A DNA stretch of 64,000 bases from Phycomyces blakesleeanus NRRL 1555(-) (lineage: Eukaryota; Mucoromycota; Mucoromycetes; Mucorales; Phycomycetaceae), in assembly GCF_001638985.1 (NCBI RefSeq), contig NW_017265139.1:868001-932000 (forward strand), written 5' to 3'. Positions 49,667 through 60,558 of this stretch are shown piece after piece (within the stretch, counting starts at the first letter, position 1; every line of letters begins with the position of its first letter). The translations under genes and the position numbers were made by a program. The notes under the pieces are model-generated. The model made no database searches and was not told the DNA's origin. It saw nothing but the letters and a program-made list of their open reading frames with translations.

Positions 49667-52600
49667 CTATAATCCAAGAAAATTCCGGGCCTTTCGCCAA
49701 TAATATCGAAAGTAGTTTCCAATAATCAACATGGTTGTGATTGACTGCTGGGAGTCATCCATCTTACGCTCTAACATTCCGATCTTCCCGTAAAACATAG
49801 ACACATTGTCTTCCATGTCTTTCAAATAGTCATTCAAGACATTGAGCTCATAATGAAGTTTAGCACTGTCTTCTTCTACGGATTTTAGTCGTCTCTCTGT
49901 CTCCTGCTGATCGTCCATCACCTTGCGCGCATTAGACTGAATTTTGTCAAACTCTTTAAATCGTCGCTGATGAGTAGCACGCAACTGGTGTGCAGTCTTT
50001 TCATATTCGCGTGCCATATTTTGTAATTGATGGTAGGTTTTTTCAAGAGCCGTGTGTTGTTTCTTCAGCCGCTCATAAGACAAATATGTTTTGACATCCA
50101 TATAAATTGACGGCCGATTAGATAGCATGGTTTCTGTAATATTATTGTTATTTTGTGATGGGATGATGAGTGAATAAGCTCGATTACGGGAAAGTGGGTG
50201 GTTGGGCTGGTGCAAGAAGACAGGAGAGGAAAATTGAGGAGATATTGGCGAAGATTGAATGGAAGTCGAAGATTGAGAGCCATGATGGGTGTACGCACTA
50301 CTTCTGATGGCACTATCAGAAACAGAGCGCAGGCGTTTAGGTGCTTCATGAGTTGTATCATTAGATATGGTTTTTTTGTGGAGAATATCAGCAGAATTAG
50401 AGTGTACATGTTGGAATGAAAGATTCTGGGAATATGAATCTGCTTGGGTGAGGAAGTGTGGAGGATGAGCACGGACAAAGGAAGGAAGGTCTAGGTTATT
50501 TACAGTATGTAGAAACAAAACAATCGGCTTGTGTGAGCATTTATAATAAACTATCAGTTTATTATATACCTTGTGCAGTGTGTTCTGAAATACCCTTTGA
50601 AGAGGTGTTATCTGCAGTTGATTGTTGGCTACAGAAAATATCCGTATTAATGTAAATAACCCAGCTTTCAAATCAAATTACGAATTACCTGTATGTGTAC
50701 ATATCCTCATCAGAAGATGGGTAGGTTTCCATGGATAAAGGTGACGCCTTTCTTCCAGGCACTGACTTTGGTACTTCAGAATCTTCTTCAACTATCTGAC
50801 CGAGAGAACTTGTTGTTTTCATTGGGTGTAATTGCGGTACATGTTGTTGATTGCTGGGAGCAGGCTTGGCTAAAGTAATTACTTGCTGAGCAATAGCTGG
50901 TATCTTTACAGTTGGTTTTTTATGTGATAGGCGACTTCGGTGCTCTTTCGGCTGCTTTTGTTCTGCGCCTGTAGTCCAAGGCAACGAACTATAAGCATTA
51001 GATTAATATCATTATACCATGTTATATTGTATGAGTCATGTATTCTCCTTCTTTACTTTGCTACTTTTGATAGGATCTCTGCTGCTGCTCCAGTGGTTCT
51101 GCTCTATTTAATGTTAATATATATATATTTTTTGTTTCTGTTTTAAACTCATAAAAATTAAGAAATCAATTACCGTTCTTGCAGATACGCCTTTTATCAT
51201 GTGCATAAACTCGTTTGTTTGTCGCTCGTTATCACTTCCAAATCCATTTTTCATGCGAGGTCTCCATACAAGTCTTAGTGAGTCAAGAGTGGCGTGTCGA
51301 CGAAATACTTCTGGGTCTGACGATTCGACGAATAGAGGCAAGTTATTTGCACCTGATATGTCTTCTAATTTAGATTTTAGGACTTTTCGCACTTTCAGTT
51401 GACTAAGAGAATATTCATTCAATTTCTCGAGTGTCTCTAGATCTATCAGTCTCGTTCTTTTTAGATTTTTGACTCGCTAAAATTGTAGTGTGAGAAATCA
51501 ATATCTGAATATAGTAAAATAAAGCGTATGAACACAGGTACATTTTTGCTTTAGCTTACCTGGAATTCTTCAATATCGTATCGAAATGTCTCGAATTCAG
51601 TGAATGGATCTTTAACTGCCTGAGAAATATAAGTGTAAATATAAGTAAAACAATCAGATAGAATATATATATTTCTTTCTTTTACCGTAAATCCATAAGT
51701 TTGGAGTTTATTTCTGCATACAATAATTTTTGTGATAAGAGCTGTTAAGAGATGAGGTTCCATCCAGAATTCCTTGATTTGATACTTGGAATTTTTGTTT
51801 TTGTTTTTAGTTTTTTAGTTTCTCGATATTTTATCCAGCATTACTGAATATTATGTGTGTTTTATATACCTCTGATGACTTGTGAGGATGGTAGTTCAAG
51901 TAAAACTCTCGAAAGGCATTAATGGTGTCGTTGCATACCAACCCATCAATGTAATCTCTCGGAAGCAACTTGAAGAGATAAAGTGCAATTTGAGCAAGAA
52001 TTACTAGATTGATTACAGCGTCTTCAAAGTGAACAGCGTCAGAGATTTTGTAGATTGACCTAAACTTCTCTTCCGATGCTGGACTATGCGTATGCAAAAC
52101 AACGCAAAATTATTATTTGTGTCGCAAATTTAAACATGACATGTATATTTAACCAAGTATTAAGTGTGCTTGTTCATAAAAAAAAAGAAGAAAAAGAAGA
52201 AAAGATGTTTACTTTGGCTTCCGTAAGTTAAGTGCACTTCGACCAGTGCAATTCGATCGCCGAAGATTGATATTAACATATGCTTGCTTGACCCAGCCAT
52301 CGAAATCTCCATTTGGTACTAGTACCATATCCATATCATAAGGAAGTTCACTTGGATCTGTTAACGTAATGTCTCCTTGAGGTGTCTAATATACGCCCAC
52401 ATAGATAGAAATACATGGTTAGCACATCGATTATATATACATATATATATATATATAATATCAAAAAAATCTCTTTTTCTTTTATATATAACAAAAATTA
52501 AACCATACAGATTTGAATTTTAAAGGCATGCCAGTATCAAAGAATGGTTTAATTTCTGGTCTAGGATGTTGCAAGTCGGCGGAGGTCATGGCAATAACGC

Positions 52601-53063
52601 ATACATCAATCTACAAAATATTGCATATATGAGATTTGGAAAAAAAAAGAGAAAGAAGCTTTTATCAAACACTTTTTTTTCTAATTCTCTAGCATATATA
52701 TATATATATATACCTTGTGGGTTGGGTCTCCAGTGAATACCTTGACTGTATTCGAAGGCATGGTACGATCGCACATCCTAATGAAGCATATTTTGTGTTC
52801 ATTACCAATTATTTATTACCGATTGATATTATAAGCATTTTTCTCTTAAACTTTTTGGTACTTTATTATTAAAATCACTACTGTTTTCGTTGCTGCTATA
52901 CATTCTTCTTTCTCCTCTTATTCATATTTTACCATTGTTCTACAATGTAGATCTGGTATCCTTGCAATTCTTCTTTTTCTGAGACAATTCCTAGACCGCA
53001 TGTGGCAGCTATGGTGAGAACCCGTTTTCGTTCAACAAAGACAAATCGTTTAATATCTGCCAT
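49667..53063 (-). CDS. STB2/STB6-like protein with C-terminal coiled coil and membrane anchor
   Basis: Predicted 791 aa. Exons 53063-52933, 52777-52714, 52610-52509, 52385-52213, 52083-51870, 51784-51686, 51619-51560, 51476-51174, 51103-51057, 50988-50689, 50628-50570, 50490-49667. The N-terminus, KRFVFVERKRVL then EELQGYQIYIVEQW and VKVFTGDPTHK, resembles the STB6/STB2 N-terminal domain of fungal Sin3-binding proteins. A Ser/Pro/His-rich middle follows, then a coiled coil (about 640-755, e.g. KKQHTALEKTYHQLQNMARE) and a short hydrophobic end (TTMLIIGNYFRYYW). The family name is from recall and the function is poorly known; the anchor suggests a membrane role. Confidence 0.7.
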
Positions 53064-54043
53064 TAATGCGCTGTGAACAGAAATCCATCAAAAAAAGGTA
53101 TCTCCCATTCATGGGTGATTTACGTATTCCGGTTTTCGCATATTGCTCACCGTCTTAGTGAGCACGCCCCCCTCCTGATGTGACTGGACCACTTTGGGGA
53201 CTGGGACTGAATTTGGTGCATGCAAGATTTCCAAGGTAACAAAATGAATGAAATGGAAATGGAATTTTTTTTTTAAAAAAAAAACATATGTCCATACACC
53301 CATACACACATTTTATGGATTTCTCTATCATTATTTTTTCTTTTAACTTGAGTATTATGCTATGATTGCTCTTTGCAAATATTTATGAATACAAATAAAA
53401 GCATTCACTTCAATTTCGCAAAGAATGAAAATGAGTAATCCTGAATATTAGGTTATCTCTATGAAATAAAGGATAAAAATGCGTGCCTGTATTTCCTAAG
53501 CTCCCCCTCAAAAAAAAAAGACCAGGACCGTAGTCTTCAAACTATAAGGTAAAAAAAAAAATCAGCAAACTGTTAAAAAAGCTAGTAAATAGGATATTCA
53601 CGTTTTTATAAAACATGTTAGGGCTAATTCGTATGATAAGTATACATAAAAGCGAATTATTACAAATTCTTAGGGACCAGGTAAAATTGTAGATCCTGAA
53701 CACGACGTTTTATTTTTACTAATTCTACGGACACTACTTTTGGTGATGGGCACAACGCTTTATTTTTATTAATTCGAAGAACACAAGGTTTGGGTTGGAC
53801 ACGACGCTTTTAAATTTTACTTGTTCTAGGGACACGATATGTATAAATATTAAAATTTAGGGATACCCTGTGTTGGGCGGGAGATTAGTTTCAAATATTC
53901 TTCGTATTGTACGATTCAAAGGTGTACAGAATAAATTAGAAAATATGGGTGAAACTAGCAAGAGTCTCTATTTTGCTTATATAATGGAGAGTATATTATT
54001 GTCTTATCACCTTACCAAAAAATAAAAATAAAAAGATATATTA
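53064..54043. other. Intergenic, AT-rich
   Basis: Includes three degenerate ~50-bp repeats at 53695-53840 and a T10A10 tract at 53265-53284; no gene. Confidence 0.55.
53695..53840 (+). repeat. Three degenerate ~50-bp tandem repeats
   Basis: Units begin near 53701, 53751 and 53800 with CAC(G/A)ACG(T/C)TTT followed by ATTTTTA(C/T)TAATTC-like sequence. A further GGACACGACG fragment lies near 53797 and a related GGGACACGACG near 61784. Confidence 0.6.
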
Positions 54044-54356
54044 GGGTGTTTCAGCAGTTTTAGATGTTTATATTTTACTTTTGCGGTGGTTTAATTTGTT
54101 AAATGATTGGCTCTTACTAATCTAAATTTGAGATATTTTCAATCTATAAACAACTAAGGACTACCCTTAGTTGTTTATAGAATGCAAATTTAGATTCTCC
54201 AATTTTGCCTATGAATATTTCATAAGAAAATAAAATTAAGAGCAAAAAGAAATACGAAAGCTTTCTACAGCTTTATTTTCATATCAATTATCATTGGCTC
54301 ACGTATTGAGTTACCGCAAAAGTAAAATCTAAACATCTAAAACTGCTGAAACACCC
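54044..54356. mobile_element. MITE family B, TA target duplication
   Basis: 313 bp with inverted ends of about 45 bases differing at one site (left GGGTGTTTCAGCAGTTTTAG); flanked by TA at 54042-54043 and 54357-54358. The centre is itself a palindrome (CTATAAACAACTAAGG ... CCTTAGTTGTTTATAG), so the element would fold almost fully. No ORF. Confidence 0.85.
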
Positions 54357-54395
54357 TATTATGAATCGTTAGAGCATCTCCAATACTCAATTTTA

Positions 54396-54688
54396 GAGCA
54401 TCTTCAGCAGTCGGCTAACTTTTATTTTATCTGGGATCAAAAATTGTCACTTTTACATAAAAAAAGCCACCCCGCCCAGCAGTTAATTTTTTCTCTAACT
54501 TTTAAATAAATTTTGAGAGTGCTTTCAGCTAGAACTTTTAAATCCCTGTCAAATATAGCAGCTAGATAAAATTTAGGACCATAAACTTTTCATAAAATAA
54601 AATAAAAGGAACTGCTGGGAAATTAACTTTAGATAAAAGTCCAAATGCGATATAAAAGTCGGGATAAAAGTTACTGCTGAAGATGCTC
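54396..54688 (-). mobile_element. MITE family A, copy 2
   Basis: 293 bp, the reverse complement of the 25971 copy over its full length, with terminus GAGCATCTTCAGCAG intact on both sides; flanked by TTA left and TAA right. A further terminus-like GAGCATCTCCAATACTC begins at 54371, so another copy may have been interrupted here. Confidence 0.85.
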
Positions 54689-55000
54689 TAATGGCTGCAG
54701 ATTAAGACAAGAGTAACGAAGGCACTGTATTTCTGTATAATTCCTCTTATAATATATTAATTGGATATATATTTCTTTACAAACACATTTTATATACAGA
54801 ACTAACTTTATAGTAATTTGATAATATTATTATTATTTTCGTTATTTTTATCAAATTTGATGTGTAAAATCCGGGAATATTGCAAGTGAGGGCTTTTATA
54901 TATTGGATAAAGAATACAAGGATGGTATATATATATATATATAAAAGAAGGGATATTAAGCAAAAGAACAAACATATATATATATAATATTAATAATAAT
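54689..55000. other. Intergenic, 3' flank of transporter
   Basis: AT-rich; nothing recognised. Confidence 0.6.
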
Positions 55001-57369
55001 TTATCCTACACGGATTACATATCTACTGAAACCAGCTGCAACAAGTGCCATCAAACCACCAAATGCCAGGACAGGAGCAATACTAGAAGATTCATTGTCT
55101 CCGTCATGAATTGTGTCCGCTGCAGCAAAAATTGCCGAGGAGATGATGGCGACTGCGAATTGAGGAAAGACGATGTACATGTTGTGTACGCCCAGAATCA
55201 TGCCAGCATCAAACTCCTCTTTCTGCTCTTCAAGTCGTACGACAGTCGATGATGATGGTGAAGGATGATTTGTGAGGTTTTGGGTTTGGTCTGCGGCGGC
55301 TGCTGCAATTTGGCGGCGCTCGTCTTCAAAACTCACATACTCACCCACCAAGGAAAACGGAACCCAGAGAACGATTGCCCAAGGGATACCCATTATGGCC
55401 AGGACGACGGTGGCAGCCGTGACAGATCTTACAAACCATGCTGAAAGAAGGGCACCGGCAACAATGAGGTGAGAGATGGTGTAGATATTTAGGAGTGAGA
55501 AGATCTTGACCTTTTCGAATCTTGCTGACAGATCAGGGACCACAATACCGGCAACGACAGACACGAGCGAATAACACAAAAGAGCAAATGACCCTGCCCG
55601 AGTACCCTCTGCCCAATCGTCACCTTCTTGTGGTGGGTTAGCAATAAAGTAGAGATCCGAGACCCACTGGGTGCTGTGAATAATAACGCATTATGTTTAT
55701 TATATGTAAGTCCGTGTAAATATGTATGTATATACCTGTAAAACAGAAATGGAAACCATCCCATCCAGGCAAAGAATTGTGTGTTGCAGAGTGTCTGGAT
55801 AGGTCGTGGCAAGAAGCGGAAGGCGCGCCAGATGTAAAGAAAGGTATTGTACCATGGCCTAACATATCCGTCATTTTTTTATTTTATTTTTTAGTATCAC
55901 CTTCTTATGAGTTCCAATCTTTTTTCTTTCATTTAATTACTTACAAATCCTCGGGTTCTTCTCGGGTAAGCTTCTTTTCGTCAGTAGTGACACATGTTAC
56001 AGCAAGTGTAGAGAGGAATACAACGATTGCCACCACACAGAAAGCCTTAATCTGGGAGTCACCCAGCCAGGGACAGTACTTTACTAGATCCAAAAACCCG
56101 ACAAAGTAGCCAATAACCATTGCTAAATTGCTCATGCGTGCACTCCATGCGTTTGCATAGTCTTGTTGCCACAATGGTGGAATATCAAGAATAAGAGCTC
56201 TACAAATGGCCTGTACAGCATTCAAGGTAAAATCCAGAAAATAAAATGAGGTCACTGCCACTACAATGGAGTAACGCTGAACCTATATCGAGTTTGAAAA
56301 AAAAAGATGAAAAGATTAATATCGTCATGTGATTATTTCCCTCTCGTTGTCTCGCCTTTCCCCTTGCCCTTGCCCTTGCCCTTGCCCTTGCCCTTTTTCT
56401 CTTCTTCGCCTTCTTATTTTTCAAATGCCTCCTCTTTTCCCCCAGAATGTTTGATATTCTTACCTCTCTCAACAATTTCTCGTTGTTGGCATCGGGGTAA
56501 AGGTGAATAGCCACAGAGGTACCGATTTCCTTGGCGTATGCCACACCGATCATTGATAAACAAGTCAAGATGCCACCCAATACAATAAATGGGCGTCGTT
56601 TACCAAACCTGGAATTACACTTGTCACTGAAAGCACCGATCACCTAGTGTGATTTTTATAGATGTTTTTGAATATTTTTTTTTCTTTATTATTTTTGGGT
56701 TCACAAAATATCTTACCGGTTGGACGATGAGTCCGGACAATGGACCTGCTAACCATACAAGAGCAGTGAGATCCTTGGAGAGGTTCAGTGAAAGCAAATA
56801 AGGGGTTCCGTATCTATAAGCCAAAATTATCATCGTCAGAAATTTCTATATATATTTTTTTCTTCTCGATCTGGAAATTTACACAATATACATATATAGA
56901 TATATAACTTACGAGAGCTCAACGGTCCCTGCAGAATATTAATTATAATATAGTAGTAGTAGTAGTAGTAGTAGTAGTATTGAATGTCATTGGATCACAC
57001 ACACACAAACATACAAATATATATATATAATAAGTTCAAATAAAATAAAGAACATCAATAAAAGGCAAGATGATGTCAGGAATATTGATCGCTCGTATTC
57101 TTTTTGTAACCTTTTGCTTTCTTACATGTAAATTGAACACCGGCCATACAGAGTGTGAGGGCAAGAATCTGTAAAAGACTCAAACCAGGTTCTGTCCTCA
57201 GTTCTTCTTTTGCAGGAGATTGGAATAGTTGTCCGGTAGAGTTGTATGTAGAGGCTTCAAACGAAGACCGTCGGCGTCTAACGCGAGGACGACTGACGGG
57301 TGGTTTGGCTGACTTGGACCCCGAACCATCGGCCAGCAAAGGTGTTCTTTGGTTGGCCTCAGTTGCCAT
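55001..57369 (-). CDS. Sucrose/alpha-glucoside transporter (GPH/MFS, SUT1-like)
   Basis: Predicted 556-aa, 12-span sugar-proton symporter. Exons 57369-57126, 56928-56913, 56813-56717, 56643-56464, 56282-55945, 55858-55736, 55673-55001. A basic N-terminus (RPRVRRRRSS) precedes CMAGVQFTWTVELSYGTPYL, the hallmark of fungal and plant SUT proteins, then LVWLAGPLSGLIVQPVIGAF and the MFS loop motif SRFGKRRPFI. The late spans include IMGIPWAIVLWVPFSLVGEY and GVHNMYIVFPQF. Exon 2 is 16 nt and encodes part of the WTVELS motif. Intron 4 carries a CCCTTG repeat. Fission yeast Sut1 moves maltose and sucrose; the substrate here is inferred. Confidence 0.92.
56361..56394. repeat. CCCTTG repeat in intron 4 of the sugar transporter
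   Basis: Over five perfect CCCTTG units, inside the 181-nt intron between 56283 and 56463. Confidence 0.85.
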
Positions 57370-57609
57370 CAAATATTAATAAAAATAGTAAAAAAGAAAA
57401 AAGAGAAAGGTAATAAATGAAGAAATAAGAAGAAGTAGTGGTAGTGGCAGTAGTAGTAATAGCAGTAGGAAAGAAGAGAGAGAGAGAGAGATATAAGAAA
57501 CTTGGAATTTTCCTTTTATGCTTCACCACACTTGTTCTTTTTTTTTTATATACAAAATGATGGATCTCGATATGACTGCTTTTTTCTCTTTTTGGGCAAA
57601 CAAGAAACT

Positions 57610-58333
57610 TCACCGCATATTGGTTTGCTTTATTGAAGGATTATTAATATTGTTATTATTAATACTATTATTATAATAATTGTTATAGTGATTATTATTG
57701 GTAGTAGTAGTAGCAATGGTAGTAGTAGAGTTAGTATTAGTATTAGTATTAGTATTAGTATTGGTAGTGGTAGTGGTAGTGGTAGTGGTAGTAGTAGTAG
57801 TAGTAGGATTATTGTTATTAGTATTAGTATTAATATTATTATTGGCTATAGTATTATTAAGATTGTGATTAAGATTATTATTAGAATTATTAGAATTAAG
57901 ATTAAGATTATTGTTATTATTATGCTGCTGCTGCTGCTGCTGATATTGTTGTTGTTGTGTAATATTTTCTGGTTTCTGTACAGTAATAAAGTGGAAATTG
58001 CTGTAGCTGTGGTATTGTTCCATTTCTCGAGATATATCTGCCAGCTCGAGTTCAAAGGCTTTTTGTTGCTCAGGCTCAGCCGGTTGATTGTAAAAGTCGC
58101 GAATGGAAGATTTGCATTTTGTTAGTATGTGAAGCATGTCGTCCCTGAACATGACTCCGAGGCGACCACCCCACAGTCCCAATGGCAAGGATCTGTATCT
58201 TTCTTGTCTGTTAAGAGCATCTTCTGGAACCAGGTTTGCTAGCTGTCGTGCTAACCATGGTTTGAACCCGCGATCATTGGCCACTGTTGCAACTAAAATA
58301 TACAAGTGAGTAAGTGAGTGAGTGAGTGATGCT

Positions 58334-58364
<31 letters not shown>

Positions 58365-59593
58365 TTATGAATTTTAAATTACCTTCTTTGTTAAACTTGG
58401 CTGTAACAGGCCCAGGGGAATATATTGTAATGTCTGCTTCCATCATCTCAAGGTATCCTCCTGGCCGTAAGATACGCCAACAATCTTTGATTACTTTGGT
58501 GTATTGGTCAACTGTGAATGACAGGGCCATAAACCGGATGTGGATAAAATCAAGGGTATTGTCTTCAAAGGCACTCAGGCCATCGAGTACATTGTATCTC
58601 ACCAGTTGACAGTTTGTTGGTACTGTTACTGGATCTGGGAACATATCTTCGCTATCCACCCCAATGACCTGAACGGATGGGTACTTGCGAGCAATATCAA
58701 TGCACCATGATCCAGGTCCACACCCAACGTCAAGTATCCTACCATTCTTTAGATCCTGGAATCGAAATGGAAATTTGAACTCTCTACATATATTTATATT
58801 TATATTACATTATTAATTAATTAATAAATTAATAAATTAATAAATATATATATTATTTTTTTTAGTTTAAAATAATGATTACAATCTAGACGTCATTTTT
58901 ACGCAGGTATTATCATTATCAAATACCATTACTATTACTGTTACTGTTACTATTATCTTACCCTTCAAAGGCAAGTTTTACTAGGTCGTTCTTGAGTTGA
59001 ATTCGGTCGACTTCATCGTCATCGGATTTGAGAAAATGGTTTGGTTCAGAGGCATGTTTATGGTGATGGTATTTATGGGCTGGTGGTGGCTGAGGTTGGA
59101 GAGGATGAACAGACGCCAGAACATTATCTGTTAATATCAACTGTGGGTTGTATCTTCTGGCCCCATCACCTCCTATGGTTCCCGCTGTTTGTGTGGGGTC
59201 CGATGTATTGATTGAAAAATAATCCGCCGGTTCATCCAAGACGATTGGTGAAGGGTCGTTGATCTGGGTCGGAGAGCGTTTGGTATTTGACCGTTTAGCC
59301 TTTGAGAGAAAGGACTGAATGGTCGACTTTCCGAGATTCAGATTCAAGGTTGGCGATCGGGTTGGTTTGTGGTGTGTTCCTACGTCTGGATCGAGTGAAT
59401 GGGATCTTTGTTTTTGACAGGTAACTTCATGTACCGGCGAAGGAGGCGCAGATGCAAATAATGAAAAGAAGACAGAATTCTGAAACCAGGATCTTCGTCT
59501 TTGTTTGCGAGGCATTGTAGAGTTTGATCGTCTTACTGCTGGTGGCGATGTTGGTGATTTTGGTTGATTGTCTGTGTTTGATGAAAATGGCAT
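57610..59593 (-). CDS. SAM-dependent methyltransferase with Asn/Thr-rich tail
   Basis: Predicted 571 aa from exons 59593-58962, 58783-58383 and 58292-57610. The first ~200 residues are Ser/Pro/Arg-rich and disordered. A class I fold follows: motif I GRILDVGCGPGSWCIDIA (about 226-243), the acidic VIGVDSEDMFP, then QLVRYNVLDGL, LDFIHIRFMALSF and ILRPGGYLEMME, as in fungal LaeA/UMTA-like and TAM domain proteins. From about 457 on the chain is almost only Gln, Asn, Thr and Ser (codon runs of AAT, ACT/ACC). The acceptor at 58783 is needed to join EFKFPFRFQDLKNG in frame. Methyl acceptor unknown. Confidence 0.85.
57640..57955 (-). repeat. Coding Asn/Thr/Gln low-complexity tract
   Basis: Trinucleotide runs (AAT, ACT/ACC, CAG on the coding strand) translate to the methyltransferase tail, with poly-Thr of about 14 and Asn-Thr alternation. 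Confidence 0.85.
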
Positions 59594-59829
59594 TACAGTA
59601 AGAATAGAAAAATATAAAGGCAAAAAAGGAAGAAAGAGAAAGAGAGAGAAAGGAAGAAAAAGGAATATAAATAAGAGAGAGAGAGAGAGAGAAGGGAGGG
59701 AGAGGGGCGTCAGTGGTGGTTTAGTGGGTGTCTCGGAGACGTAAATATGACAATATCACAAATGTAATCACAACCTGGTTTGTCAAATTAATTTTTTTTT
59801 TTTTTTTTTTTTTTGCTTTTTATTTCTAG
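59594..59829. other. Promoter flank of methyltransferase
   Basis: (GA)n purine run at 59630-59705 just upstream of the ATG and a 25-T tract at 59790-59814. Confidence 0.5.
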
Positions 59830-59831
59830 TA

Positions 59832-60026
59832 CAGTGTTTCCACATTTACTTGTCGCACTTTTGAAAATAAGTTGTCGGGCTATCAAATTTGGGTGTCGCA
59901 TTTTCGATTTAGATTTGTTGGTAGCATAGATGTTGCCTACAAAAAAACCCCCGAAGATGCGACAGTTAATTTAATAAAGTGCAACACAGATTTCGAAAAA
60001 TGCGACTAGTAGATGTGGAAACACTT
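59832..60026. mobile_element. MITE family C, 195 bp, TA target duplication
   Basis: Starts CAGTGTTTCCACATTTACTT and ends with the inverse, TAGATGTGGAAACACTT; TA flanks at 59830-59831 and 60027-60028. Short, with no ORF; ends begin CAGT as in pogo/mariner-type elements. Confidence 0.8.
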
Positions 60027-60155
60027 TATAGTGCTTCTAACAAGTAAAGTTCCAGCCAATCATAACCGGTATCGCTGGGGAAGTCAGAATCAATATCGCT
60101 AGCCAATAAAAAATCAATTTCACATTTTCAGAAATGGAAGTCATATTTTTAGATA

Positions 60156-60558
60156 CAGGTTTTTCGGACTCAAATGAGCTTCTTTTTTGTAAACTTTCGT
60201 GTTTTGGTGAAAATTAAATGGGAACAGTTCAAGTATCGAAATTGTGATATTTGAATACTTGGACATGAAAATAAAAATGTATGAAATATGATTTCCCCTG
60301 CCACCTTCCCTTCCCTTAGCTGACCTTGCTCGTAGAGATCGACTATATACATTGGAGTACATAGATTTAATTTATTGCTATCAAATTTTTGCTGATTTTA
60401 AATAAAACAAATATGATACACAATCATATTTCATAATTCTTATTTTCATGTCCAAGTATCCAAATATCACAATTTCGATACTTGAACTGTTCCCATTTAA
60501 TTTTCACCAAAACACGAAAGTTTACAAAAAAGAAGCTCATTTGAGTCCGAAAAACCTG
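60156..60558. mobile_element. Foldback MITE with ~135-bp inverted arms
   Basis: 403 bp; left arm 60156-60291 and right arm 60424-60558 are near-perfect inverse copies (left start CAGGTTTTTCGGACTC), separated by about 130 bp of unique sequence. TA flanks at 60154-60155 and 60559-60560. The few arm differences suggest a recent insertion or conversion. Confidence 0.85.
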
